From assembly GCF_021023085.1 (NCBI RefSeq), contig NZ_PGCK01000015.1, positions 1-38,430 on the forward strand: DNA of 38,430 nucleotides, given 5' to 3'. This document shows positions 26,301 to 34,585 of this stretch, one piece after another. This DNA is from Methanooceanicella nereidis. Its GTDB lineage: Archaea; Halobacteriota; Methanocellia; Methanocellales; Methanocellaceae. Each line of letters starts with the position of its first letter. The first letter of the stretch is position 1. Both the position numbers and the translations under genes were made by a program. A model generated the notes under the pieces. It was not told the DNA's origin. It was given only the letters and a program-made list of their open reading frames with translations, and made no database searches.

Positions 26301-27461
26301 TCATGTGCTGACAGAAACTTCGACAATGTCCCCGGTAAAGAACATTCCGGCATCCTGTGCAACCCTGGTGATACTTTCATAAAGCCCGGCGACCTCGGGG
26401 TATCCGTCGAACAGGTCTATCACGCATTCATGGCCCCACTTCTCTTTTCTTAGCTGCCATGTACCCCAAACGGTGCCGTTTATGAGTATGGCGTTGATCG
26501 ACTCCCCGAACTTCGTCAGGACTTTGTCCCGGTATCCTTCCGGAACGAACCTTTCTCGATTATAATATGCTTTAACGTACGGGTCGTCCATAGGGACCAG
26601 GATGACAGACACACCATGGCTCCTGTGCGCCGATATCAATGCCTCTTCCGAAGCGTCGATATAATGGTCTCCGGCAGAACCTTCGACCCTTACGGTTTTC
26701 AGGCCGTCCATACCTTCAAGCGCGGAGGCTGCCTCATTCGCAGTTATCCCGCACCACCATGCCGCATCTTCAGCGCTCACAGGCCCGTATCCGCTGACGT
26801 ATCTCCTGACCAGCATATTTAAAGCGTCTTTACGGTCCATCCTGAGCTTTAAGTCCTTAAAACGGTCAGCAAAAACAGAATATCTTCCGGGGTCCATGCC
26901 GGGTTCCCTGCCTATGCCGCCTCTCAGAAGCATCCACCGGTCCCACATAGCGGTAGCCACAACGGCCACGTTGGTAGAACGTTCCTTTGCCCGGCCCTTT
27001 CTCAGGTCAATATCCCGGGAGACTTCCGCAGGGATGCCGTTCTTGATCTGCGGAAGGGTCTTCTCCTTATTGCCCAGCGTCGATAGGATCTCCTTTTTAA
27101 CTTCGACGTACTCTTCTTTTTTGACGCCCCATTTTTCCAGCGATTTACCTATGGCGTCCTCCCGGTCATGCTCGGTTAACGAATATACTGCCGGAAGCAA
27201 ATCTTTGGGTATCACCTGCACGGTACTTTTCAGTCCCTTGACCCTTGCTATCCTGTTACTTTTATACAGCGCTTTCTCGAACATGTTGACGTCAAACTCT
27301 TTAACCCTCAGATAGAGGCTAAAATACGTATTTAGAAGACTGTTAGAATCGACCAGCACAAGGCTTCTCAGAGCTTCGACCGGGTCATCGCTCCTGGACC
27401 CTGGCGACAGGCGGCTCTTAGCCAGAATATAGTCGTTTACATTCTCTTTTTTCAGAATCAT
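26301..27461 (-). CDS. Winged-helix DNA-binding protein, YcaQ/AlkZ-like (DUF1006)
   Basis: A 386-residue protein of the HTH_42 family, which includes the DNA glycosylases AlkZ and YcaQ that remove bulky or crosslinked bases. The N-terminal helices (LSPGSRSDDPVEALRSLVLV) and the segment TNVAVVATAMWDRWMLLRGG lead into winged-helix repeats (RRYVSGYGPVSAEDAAWWCG). The C-terminus contains ILINGTVWGTWQLRKEKWG, a family hallmark. I could not confirm the QxQ/QxD catalytic signature, so glycosylase activity is inferred from family only. ATG at 27461. It is divergent from the HMG-CoA reductase gene. Confidence 0.8.
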   Translation of the reverse strand: MILKKENVNDYILAKSRLSPGSRSDDPVEALRSLVLVDSNSLLNTYFSLYLRVKEFDVNMFEKALYKSNRIARVKGLKSTVQVIPKDLLPAVYSLTEHDREDAIGKSLEKWGVKKEEYVEVKKEILSTLGNKEKTLPQIKNGIPAEVSRDIDLRKGRAKERSTNVAVVATAMWDRWMLLRGGIGREPGMDPGRYSVFADRFKDLKLRMDRKDALNMLVRRYVSGYGPVSAEDAAWWCGITANEAASALEGMDGLKTVRVEGSAGDHYIDASEEALISAHRSHGVSVILVPMDDPYVKAYYNRERFVPEGYRDKVLTKFGESINAILINGTVWGTWQLRKEKWGHECVIDLFDGYPEVAGLYESITRVAQDAGMFFTGDIVEVSVST

Positions 27462-27608
27462 GATACACTTCCGCTACATATAGTGATTATCGCTGTGCGC
27501 CCATATTTTAGTTGTCCCCGGTATGGCCGGGATAGTGCCCGGGCTAACAAGTAAATTATTAATCCTATAAGTACATGCATGATATACTATACCATAGGAG
27601 ACCCATAG

Positions 27609-28883
27609 ATGGAAAAGACCTCTAAGATATCAGGATTTTACAAGATACCGCCTCTTGAAAGGCTTAACATCGTTAAAGAATATGCGGGGCTCTCGGACGA
27701 GGACGTCGCGAACATAAGCGCAACAGGCGCGTTAAAGTATGATCAGCTCGACCGCATGGTCGAGAACGTCATAGGCACAATAGAAGTGCCGGTGGGCGTA
27801 GCTGTAAACTTTTTAATTAATGATAAGGACTACCTCATCCCGATGGCAACCGAGGAGCCCTCGGTCATCGCAGCGGCTTCCAACGCGGCAAAGATGGTGC
27901 GCGATAACGGAGGCTTTACCACCAGCAGTACAGGGCCGGTCATGAGAGGTCTAATACAGGTGACCAATGTAAAGGACCCGTATGGAGCAAGGTTCGCCGT
28001 GCTATCGGAGAAAGAGAAGATAATGGAAATGGCTAACGCTGTCGACCCGATCCTCGTAAAGTTCGGCGGAGGCTGCAAGGACGTAGAGGCATACGTCAGG
28101 CAGGCGCCGTCCGAGGACATACTTGTCGTCCACCTCATAGTTGACTGCCGCGACGCCATGGGAGCGAACGCGGTCAACACGATGGCAGAGACTGTCGGGC
28201 CATACATAGAAAAGATAACCGGCGGAAAAGTCTACCTCAGGATCATATCGAACCTTGCCGACAAGAGGCTTATGAGGGCCAAGGCGGTCTTCACGAAAGA
28301 AAGCATCGGCGGCGAGGACGTAGTGGACGGAGTCATCAAGGCATTTGAATTCGCGCTGGCGGACCCGTACAGGACGGCCACCCACAACAAAGGCATAATG
28401 AACGGCATCACAGCGGTCACTCTTGCGACCGGCAACGACACCCGCGCCATCGAGGCCGGAGCCCACGCATATGCGGCGATAACGGGCACATACAGGCCGC
28501 TTACAAGGTATGAGAAGAACGCGAACGGCGACCTGGTAGCAACGATCGAGCTCCCGCTTGCCGTAGGTCTTGTAGGAGGCGCCACGGCATCGCACCCGAC
28601 CGCAAGGGCTAACGTAAAGATCACCGGCGTCAAGACCGCTACTGAGCTCGGGGAGATAATGGCGGCAGTAGGCCTTGCGCAGAACTTCGCGGCAATGAGG
28701 GCGCTCGCGACCGAAGGCATACAGCGCGGCCACATGCAGCTCCACTCGAGGAACGTAGCAATACAGGCCGGAGCGACCGGAGACCTCGTAGACAAAGTGG
28801 CAGAGGCGATGGTCAGGGAAAAGAAGGTAAGGGCCGACCGCGCCAAAGAGCTTCTCGAAGAGTTCAAGGCCGGAAAACAGTAA
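27609..28883 (+). CDS. hmgA: Hydroxymethylglutaryl-CoA reductase, class II
   Basis: This enzyme makes mevalonate, the committed precursor of archaeal isoprenoid lipids. The 424-residue sequence matches the soluble class II (bacterial, Pseudomonas mevalonii-type) enzyme throughout: GTIEVPVGVAVNF, ATEEPSVIAAAS, NGGFTTSSTGPVM, DAMGANAVNTMAETV, PYRTATHNKGIMNG, EGIQRGHMQLHSRN. The catalytic set is present: E83, K261, D277, H379. Class II enzymes often prefer NADH. Many methanogens use class I instead, so this gene may be an old transfer. ATG with GGAG ten bases upstream. Confidence 0.95.
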   Translation: MEKTSKISGFYKIPPLERLNIVKEYAGLSDEDVANISATGALKYDQLDRMVENVIGTIEVPVGVAVNFLINDKDYLIPMATEEPSVIAAASNAAKMVRDNGGFTTSSTGPVMRGLIQVTNVKDPYGARFAVLSEKEKIMEMANAVDPILVKFGGGCKDVEAYVRQAPSEDILVVHLIVDCRDAMGANAVNTMAETVGPYIEKITGGKVYLRIISNLADKRLMRAKAVFTKESIGGEDVVDGVIKAFEFALADPYRTATHNKGIMNGITAVTLATGNDTRAIEAGAHAYAAITGTYRPLTRYEKNANGDLVATIELPLAVGLVGGATASHPTARANVKITGVKTATELGEIMAAVGLAQNFAAMRALATEGIQRGHMQLHSRNVAIQAGATGDLVDKVAEAMVREKKVRADRAKELLEEFKAGKQ

Positions 28884-28962
28884 ATTGAGCGGTATGTGAT
28901 AAAACACATACCATCAAACCTTTTTTCATAATTTTTTGATAAAGACAATAGATCGTATTTGG

Positions 28963-29038
28963 GGCACGAAGAACTAAAGAACCCTTTAAGGAGGATAAAT
29001 CTAGGTATTTTTTATCGGTCCTGTCAGATCTTCGTGCC
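28963..29038. repeat. Inverted repeat downstream of HMG-CoA reductase
   Basis: GGCACGAAGA (28963-28972) pairs perfectly with TCTTCGTGCC (29029-29038) around a 56-base loop. The words resemble the CACGAAG repeats elsewhere. It may be a 3' hairpin of the reductase message or a solitary repeat remnant. From 29039 to 29280 I see no gene, only an imperfect palindrome, GTACGTACAT/ATGTATGTAC, near 29200-29221. Confidence 0.6.
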
Positions 29039-29280
29039 TTTGACATTCAAATTTTTTGTATCATCTTTAACAGCATGTACATATTAAGCAGCAGGACATG
29101 GATATCGACCTTCTTCTATACATACCATACCAGGCGCTTTTTCTTGCTGTTCAACCACTAATCTTTGAGCTATGGATTATTAAATATTTTTTGGACATGG
29201 TACGTACATTATGTATGTACTTATGATGAACATCTTATCAGGCATTTTCAAGTTTTTGCGCCATTGTCGATTTTAATACT

Positions 29281-29371
29281 AGATCTTTGATGAGCGGGTT
29301 CTCGCTCAGGTTTTAAGGATTAAAAAACTTTATGGTTACTCCCTGATCTCCGGGATATCGTTTTTATGGTT
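29281..29371 (+). repeat. Outer module A of composite repeat copy 2
   Basis: AGATCTTTGATGAGCGGGTT, CTCGCTCAGGTTTTAAGGAT and a terminal TTTTTATGGTT match module A at 38061-38147 and, inverted, at 826-920. The middle is more divergent than between the other two. Confidence 0.7.
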
Positions 29372-29901
29372 GTTCCTGTCGGATGGCAGGCAGACACATA
29401 ACCTCACAGAAACACAGAACCACAAAAATTTTTATATGATATTTTAAGGTCACAAAAATCACCAAAATTTACTCACCAAACCACAAAGGCTCTAGCATCA
29501 CCGTCAATGCTCTAACACCTCTAACGCTCGGCTCAACGCACCAACCTCTATAAGTCACTAACGCTAAAACAAGGCCCGAACATTCTCCAAAAACACGAAA
29601 TCTTAACTGCACGGTTGACGTTTAAAAGACTATTATATCTGTTATAGGTCAGGCGAACACAAACCGGGATATTAAACTTTAGTGCCTTGGAGAACGTTCG
29701 GGATTTGTTTTAGCGTTAGTGACTTAGAGCACTTTGAGTTATGAGCCGTGCGTTAGGGCTGTTTGTGCATGGACGGTGATACTGGAGACCTTAGAGATTT
29801 TGTGAGTACATCTTTGAGATTTCGTGCCATTAAATTCTAAAAAAAATTTGTGTTTCTGTGTTTCTGTGAGGTTATGTGTCTGCCTGCCATCCGACAGGAA
29901 C
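29372..29901 (+). repeat. Long inverted repeat element, copy 2 (core)
   Basis: The left arm (29372-29590) and right arm (29687-29901) are near complements. Both termini are GTTCCTGTCGGATGGCAGG, and the inner edges are CCCGAACATTCTCCAA and TTGGAGAACGTTCGGG. The ~96-base centre contains TTAACTGCACGGTTGACG on the left and ACAAACCGGGATATTAAA on the right, the reverse order of copy 1. There is no convincing reading frame. Confidence 0.9.
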
Positions 29902-29977
29902 ATTGCAAGAACATCGATCTCGGAACGAATGTTATATGCTCATTTTTGTCAAGATCATCTAAAAGTTTTTCATGGGA
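29902..29977 (+). repeat. Outer module B of composite repeat copy 2
   Basis: AGAACATCGATC, GAATGTTATATGCTCATTTT and AAAAGTTTTTCATGGGA match the B modules at 213-287 (inverted) and 38176-38248. Confidence 0.75.
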
Positions 29978-30087
29978 ATAAAAATCTTGATTTTTAATTC
30001 GGAGCCGGGATATACTTTATGAGACAACCGGCAATTTTCAAAAGTGTTTTATATCAAAGGGTCGTATAGTTTTAGCCGAAAATATCG

Positions 30088-30095
30088 TTTATAAA
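30088..30095 (+). promoter_or_regulatory. TATA box of the mmp11 operon
   Basis: TTTATAAA lies about 20-26 bases before the ATG codons at 30108 and 30114, predicting a leaderless message. Confidence 0.55.
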
Positions 30096-30107
30096 TTTCA
30101 ATACGTG

Positions 30108-31094
30108 ATGTACATGATATTAAATCCAGAACAGGTCAAGGAAAAGTTCGGAACGCTGTTCTCCCAGAAGCTTCTTACGATGGTAGACACTGCCAGGAAC
30201 ACTGCGGAGATAATGGAGACTTGCGCCGTGCGCGGCACCATCGAGTGGGACGCCGTCAACAGGTGCAGGGCCGGCGGGCTGATCCAGTGGTGCACTGTCG
30301 AAGGCACCACGATGACCATGAGAGCAAGGATAGGTGAATCCCGCGCCAATTTCGGCCCCACGGACGCAGAATACGGAGGCCAGGCACTTGAGGCCGTCAT
30401 AGTCGACGGGGATACGATCAGGACAAGATGGGCAGGAATAGGAGGAGCCGGCCTGGGAATAGCTGCATGCCTGACACAGGCTCCCGGAGTATTATACTCA
30501 TCTTACCCAACAGAAGATGACCTTAAGATAGGCGGGGCCAGGGCAAACAGGGTAGAGATAGTCACGCCCAGATATGAGAAGGTCACGATAGGCATTGACG
30601 ACACCGACAACAAGGAAGGTGGCGCCACATGGGTGCTCGCTCTGAAAGCCAGCAAGATAGCCTCGTCCATCGACGGCGTACACTCCCTGAACCTCAGGCT
30701 CATCCAGCTTTGCCCGAAATCGCCCAACAAGACCACTAACTGCGTCTCATCGGCGGTGACTTTCGCGGTCAGGCCCGATACTGTGGACACACTGATAAAG
30801 AGCATAACAGAGACCGTAAGGAAAGAGACTAAGTCTACCAAGACAGGCATTGCGATATATCGCGGCATAGGCATCCCAGCATCGTTAAATGAATGCGGAT
30901 GGGAGATCAAGAAGAGGCTCGTATCCCTTGAAGAGGTCAACGTATGGGCCGCGGAGAACGGAATAGAGTTCATAGAACTTTTTGAGAAACATGAAGGAAG
31001 GATAGGCGCCCTGGCAGCGATCGCCCTCTCGGAAGAAGGCTCGAACGCAGCAGCGCTATACAACGATAAGGCGCTCAACCTGATAAGGAAGTGA
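30108..31094 (+). CDS. mmp11: Methanogenesis marker protein 11
   Basis: A 328-residue protein of the methanogenesis marker 11 family, found essentially only in methanogens and relatives and without an established function. Recognisable stretches are NPEQVKEKFGTLFSQKLLTM, TIEWDAVNRCRAGGLIQWCT and RWAGIGGAGLGIA. IGIDDTDNKEGGATW (DDTD at 164-167) resembles the N-terminal kinase-like motif of TiaS tRNA-modifying enzymes. The GTG at 30105 and ATG at 30108 or 30114 are all in frame; the TATA distance best fits the last. It is followed seven bases later by mtxX, forming a two-gene operon. Confidence 0.88.
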   Translation: MYMILNPEQVKEKFGTLFSQKLLTMVDTARNTAEIMETCAVRGTIEWDAVNRCRAGGLIQWCTVEGTTMTMRARIGESRANFGPTDAEYGGQALEAVIVDGDTIRTRWAGIGGAGLGIAACLTQAPGVLYSSYPTEDDLKIGGARANRVEIVTPRYEKVTIGIDDTDNKEGGATWVLALKASKIASSIDGVHSLNLRLIQLCPKSPNKTTNCVSSAVTFAVRPDTVDTLIKSITETVRKETKSTKTGIAIYRGIGIPASLNECGWEIKKRLVSLEEVNVWAAENGIEFIELFEKHEGRIGALAAIALSEEGSNAAALYNDKALNLIRK

Positions 31095-31101
31095 ACAGAA
31101 A

Positions 31102-31902
31102 ATGCTGTGGGATACTATCGTCAAAAGCGCACAGGCGAACAAAGCAAGGATAGCCGTGGGCGTAGGCGAGCAGTATATGGACAAGACCATTCAGGGAGCC
31201 GAACAGGCAGCCGAAAAAGGATACGCTTCAGTCATTCTTGTAGGTCCAAAAAGGATGGATACCATCCTTCCCACGGTAGTGTCTGAGAATCCCGAAGCGG
31301 AGCTGATAAAGCTGGCCAGGGACGGCAAGGTCGACGGCGTTGTCCGCGGCTCGCTGGGAGCTAACACGACGCTAAAATGCCTGAAGGAGATCATGGGCAT
31401 AAAAAGAGTGCTGAGAGTATCATTGCTGAAGACGCCGTCGGGCAGGTTCTTTTTCTTCGCCCCTGTCGGCGTGGACGAGGGCTGGACCGTGGAGGATAAG
31501 GTCGAGCTTGGAGAGCTTGGTGCCGGGCTTATGCGCAGGTTCGGGGTTGAGCCGAACATTGGTGTGTTATCAGGCGGAAGGCTTGGCGACAGGGGAAGAT
31601 CGGAGCGTGTCGACAGGACGCTGGACGATGCGGAAGCTGTAGCCAGGATACTCACAGAGAAGGGTATAAAGGCTAAACATGCCGAGATCCTCATCGAGGA
31701 CGCCGTTAACGAGTATAACTATATCATAGCCCCGGACGGCATCAGCGGCAATCTTATTTTCAGGGCGTTATGCCTGGTGGGCGGCGGAGAAGGATATGGG
31801 GCGCCGCTAGTGGGTGCGGACATCGTTTATGTGGATACTTCAAGGGCGGGGACTGGATACGAAAATGCAATATGCCTGGCGAGTGCACTTGTCCTCCATT
31901 AA
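31102..31902 (+). CDS. mtxX: Methanogenesis marker protein 4 / MtxX (methyltransferase-related)
   Basis: A 266-residue cytoplasmic protein of the MtxX family, distantly similar in fold to phosphate acyltransferases. It has been named for a proposed link to methyltransfer, but its activity is unproven. Visible motifs are ARIAVGVGEQ, GVVRGSLGANTTLKCLKEIM, RRFGVEPNIGVLSGGRLGDR and GGEGYGAPLVGADIVYVDTS. ATG at 31102, seven bases after mmp11, so the two markers are cotranscribed. The 43-base-unit repeat locus begins about 45 bases downstream. Confidence 0.9.
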   Translation: MLWDTIVKSAQANKARIAVGVGEQYMDKTIQGAEQAAEKGYASVILVGPKRMDTILPTVVSENPEAELIKLARDGKVDGVVRGSLGANTTLKCLKEIMGIKRVLRVSLLKTPSGRFFFFAPVGVDEGWTVEDKVELGELGAGLMRRFGVEPNIGVLSGGRLGDRGRSERVDRTLDDAEAVARILTEKGIKAKHAEILIEDAVNEYNYIIAPDGISGNLIFRALCLVGGGEGYGAPLVGADIVYVDTSRAGTGYENAICLASALVLH

Positions 31903-31947
31903 TGAAAAATAATCTCGACGAAGGGCTCAAAGGAACACTAATTTTTT

Positions 31948-32275
31948 AACCACGAAGCGCACAAAGGGCTCGAAGGTGCACGAAACTGCTAACCACAAAG
32001 CGCACGAAGGCGAACAAGGAACACTAAACTGCTAACCACAAAGCGCACAAAGGCGAACAAGGAACACAAAGGACTTTTTTAGAAGATTACCATATTTTTT
32101 TAAAAAAAATTTTGTGTACCTTACTCGCCTTCGTGCACTTCGTGGTTAACAGTCTAGTGTACCTTACTCGCCTTCGTGCGCTTCGTGGTTAACAGTCTAG
32201 TGTACCTTACTCGCCTTCGTGCGCTTCGTGGTTAACAGTCTAGTGTACCTTACTCGCCTTCGTGCGCTTCGTGGT
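31948..32275. repeat. Large 43-base-unit hairpin locus
   Basis: Three direct units on the left start at 31948, 31991 and 32034 (AACCACAAAGCGCACGAAGG type), exactly 43 bases apart. The centre follows (AAAGGACTTTTTTAGAAG, then an A/T stretch). Four inverted units on the right start at 32114, 32157, 32200 and 32243 (GTGTACCTTACTCGCCTTCG type), also 43 bases apart and nearly identical. Together they could form a stem of well over 100 base pairs. This fills most of the 31903-32305 gap, and no gene is seen. Confidence 0.92.
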
Positions 32276-32305
32276 AAAAAAGAACAATATAAGAATTATT
32301 TTCCT

Positions 32306-33331
32306 TCAAGCGATCATTTTGATTTCAGGATCTAATTCGCCGTCAAATCCAAGATCCTTTAACTCTTTCACCTGTGTCATGCAGTCGACTTCATAAGCTT
32401 CGTTAAACACATGATAATCAGCCATTTTCAAGAATGCCGCATCTGCGGAGACTGCAGAATCCGAAGCGAATACTCCAATGTCCCCCATTACTTTCCTTCC
32501 GGGGCCCGGAAGGCAGTCGCAAAACTGCGTGATGTCCTTCGCGAAGCTTACATATGAGACCTTCTCTTTCTTGAAGGTGGAAAGCACGCCGTATGTCGCG
32601 GACGCCAGGGCTTTTGACAGGTTCTCTTTATCCGCGAGCGTTATAGCTCCCGTCGGGCATGCTTCCATGCATACTGGACATCTCATACACTTTGGCGATA
32701 CGTTGACCGCTTTTTCCCCCAGTATCTCCGGAAGTCCCAGTTCGCATACCTCTCTACACAGCCCGCATCCTGTGCACAGCGACTCGTCGATCTCCAGGCC
32801 GACTGTCCTGTGCTGCCTTAATTTTCCGGCACTGGTGCAGCAGCCCATGGCTATGTTCTTTATTGCCCCTCCGAAGCCGGTAAGGGCATGGCCTTTATCG
32901 TGGGAAACGACTATCATCGCGTCAGCCTCTACGATCGCGCCGGCGACCTCTATCTCATCGAGGATACCTTTTGTCTTTACCTTGCGCTCATTCTCGCTCC
33001 TTAGACCGTCAGCCACTATGAAAGGGGCAAAATTGAAGCCGTTAATGACCGCGGTCTCATGATGGTCCCACGCGTTGTGGCGCTTAACGAGATAATACGT
33101 GTTGGTATCAGTCAGAAAAGGCTTACCACCGGCCTCTTTGACTTTTTGTACGATCTGGTGCACGAAAAACGGCTGGACATAATAAGGATTGCCAAGCTCG
33201 CCCACATGAAGCTTGATGGCGACAAGGTCGCCTTTTTCCACACAGTCGAAAGTGCCTGCGGAATCGTACAGCTTACCGGTACTTTTTAAAAGATCTTTAC
33301 TGGTATCCCAGGGAACAAAATGAACGGTCAT
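32306..33331 (-). CDS. DUF362 protein with two 4Fe-4S ferredoxin motifs
   Basis: A 341-residue protein of the DUF362 family, common in methanogens and anaerobes. The N-terminal two-thirds is the DUF362 domain (DLVAIKLHVGELGNPYYVQP, PFLTDTNTYY, ALTGFGGAIKNIAMGCC). The C-terminal part holds two clusters, CTGCGLCREVC and CMRCPVCMEACPTGAI. It may be an electron carrier or redox enzyme; no reaction is established. ATG at 33331. It is divergent from the nucleotidyltransferase pair. Confidence 0.88.
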   Translation of the reverse strand: MTVHFVPWDTSKDLLKSTGKLYDSAGTFDCVEKGDLVAIKLHVGELGNPYYVQPFFVHQIVQKVKEAGGKPFLTDTNTYYLVKRHNAWDHHETAVINGFNFAPFIVADGLRSENERKVKTKGILDEIEVAGAIVEADAMIVVSHDKGHALTGFGGAIKNIAMGCCTSAGKLRQHRTVGLEIDESLCTGCGLCREVCELGLPEILGEKAVNVSPKCMRCPVCMEACPTGAITLADKENLSKALASATYGVLSTFKKEKVSYVSFAKDITQFCDCLPGPGRKVMGDIGVFASDSAVSADAAFLKMADYHVFNEAYEVDCMTQVKELKDLGFDGELDPEIKMIA

Positions 33332-33501
33332 CCTATTTATTTTAAAAATTTAATACCTTAAATCTTATCAAACCTATATGTTTCAGAATAGCATCATAAA
33401 ACCCTTTCTTCGCGAAACCGGCGCATACTTATCCGTGATTTGAATCAAGCAGGGATATAACCCGGTAAAAGCTATACTCAATATATATATTTCCGAAAAA
33501 G

Positions 33502-33547
33502 TTTTTAAATATTAGAAGCTAGCTAGTTAACAGTTAAATCAGTTAAC
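33502..33547 (+). promoter_or_regulatory. Promoter with three AGTTAA(C/A) repeats
   Basis: TTTTTAAATA (33502-33511) predicts a transcript start near 33533. Three heptamers AGTTAAC, AGTTAAA and AGTTAAC (33525, 33532, 33541) cover that start, a position where a repressor would block transcription. Confidence 0.4.
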
Positions 33548-33573
33548 ATTTAAAAAACATACAGGGTGATCCC

Positions 33574-34572
33574 ATGATCGGCATGATCCTTTGCGGCGGA
33601 TATGGCAAGAGGCTAAAGCCCTATACCGATACCATACCGGCCCCTCTTATCGAGATCAAAGATAATTACACCATACTTGATAAACAGCTATTCGACTTTG
33701 CGGCGGCAGGCATAGACGAGGTCGTCCTGCTGACAGGCTATAAAAGCGAAATGATAAAGGCCCGCTACGGAAAAGAGTTCAAGGGCGTCAGGATATCTTA
33801 TCATGAAGAGGACAGGCCCATGGGGACGCTGAACGCTATCAAGGCAGGGCTGGAAATGGTCGGCGGCGAAACTGACATACTCGTGCGTAACGGGGATGTC
33901 GTCGCGGATGTCAACCTAAAAAAGATGGTCCTGAGGCATGTTAACAGCCCGTATCCCGCTACTGTGTTCGTGACCAGGATGCGCAGCCCGTACGGGATAG
34001 TCGAGCTGGGCGACGACAAGATAAAATCGTTCCGCGAAAAACCCTTTATTGATTATCATATTAACGGAGGCATATACTGCCTGAGCAAAAACCTTCCTTT
34101 CCAGCAATTCGACGGCGGCAACCTCGAGCAGACCATGTTCCCGATGCTTGCGGAGAACGGCGGTCTCGGATACTATAAGGAAGATGGTGTATTCTGGGCC
34201 ACTGTGGACACTGTCAGGGAGCTCGATGAAGTGCGGAAGGAATACGGCAATAAGACCGATAAGCCTTGGGGATATGAAAAAGTGCTGATCAGTACGGACA
34301 AATACCTCACAAAAGAGCTGTTCATAAGGTCGGGATATCAGACATCGTTCCACAAGCACCCGCGCAAAGACGAGACCATGTACATCATGAAGGGTGTGGG
34401 CTATATCGAGTTCGAGGACCATAAGGAGTTCTTCCAGATGGGCGACACCATCAGGATAGAGCCGAACGTGCCTCATACGATAGTTGCCACCGAGAACACA
34501 GTGCTGCATGAAGTATCCACTCCTTTCCTGGAAGATACTGTCAGGATCAAGGACTATTATAGCGTAAGATGA
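33574..34572 (+). CDS. Sugar-phosphate nucleotidyltransferase fused to a cupin domain
   Basis: A 332-residue fusion protein. Residues 1 to about 225 form a nucleotidyltransferase fold ([44 protein letters not shown]). Residues about 230-332 form a cupin of the mannose-6-phosphate isomerase type ([44 protein letters not shown]) with the metal-binding histidines. It likely makes or handles a nucleotide sugar, such as GDP-mannose, for surface polymers; the exact sugar is unknown. The usual PKP after the glycine-rich loop is PAP here, losing a lysine that is catalytic in related enzymes. ATG with GGTGAT just upstream. Confidence 0.82.
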   Translation: MIGMILCGGYGKRLKPYTDTIPAPLIEIKDNYTILDKQLFDFAAAGIDEVVLLTGYKSEMIKARYGKEFKGVRISYHEEDRPMGTLNAIKAGLEMVGGETDILVRNGDVVADVNLKKMVLRHVNSPYPATVFVTRMRSPYGIVELGDDKIKSFREKPFIDYHINGGIYCLSKNLPFQQFDGGNLEQTMFPMLAENGGLGYYKEDGVFWATVDTVRELDEVRKEYGNKTDKPWGYEKVLISTDKYLTKELFIRSGYQTSFHKHPRKDETMYIMKGVGYIEFEDHKEFFQMGDTIRIEPNVPHTIVATENTVLHEVSTPFLEDTVRIKDYYSVR

Positions 34573-34585
34573 AGAGGCCTGTTAC

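Noticed and set aside
28002-28948. Long minus-strand frames opposite HMG-CoA reductase
   Set aside because: The plus-strand protein matches a well-known enzyme along its entire length; the opposite frames are compositional shadows of GC-biased codons.
31948-32275. CRISPR array
   Set aside because: The units are contiguous 43-base tandem repeats without unique spacers, and half are inverted. No cas genes are present.
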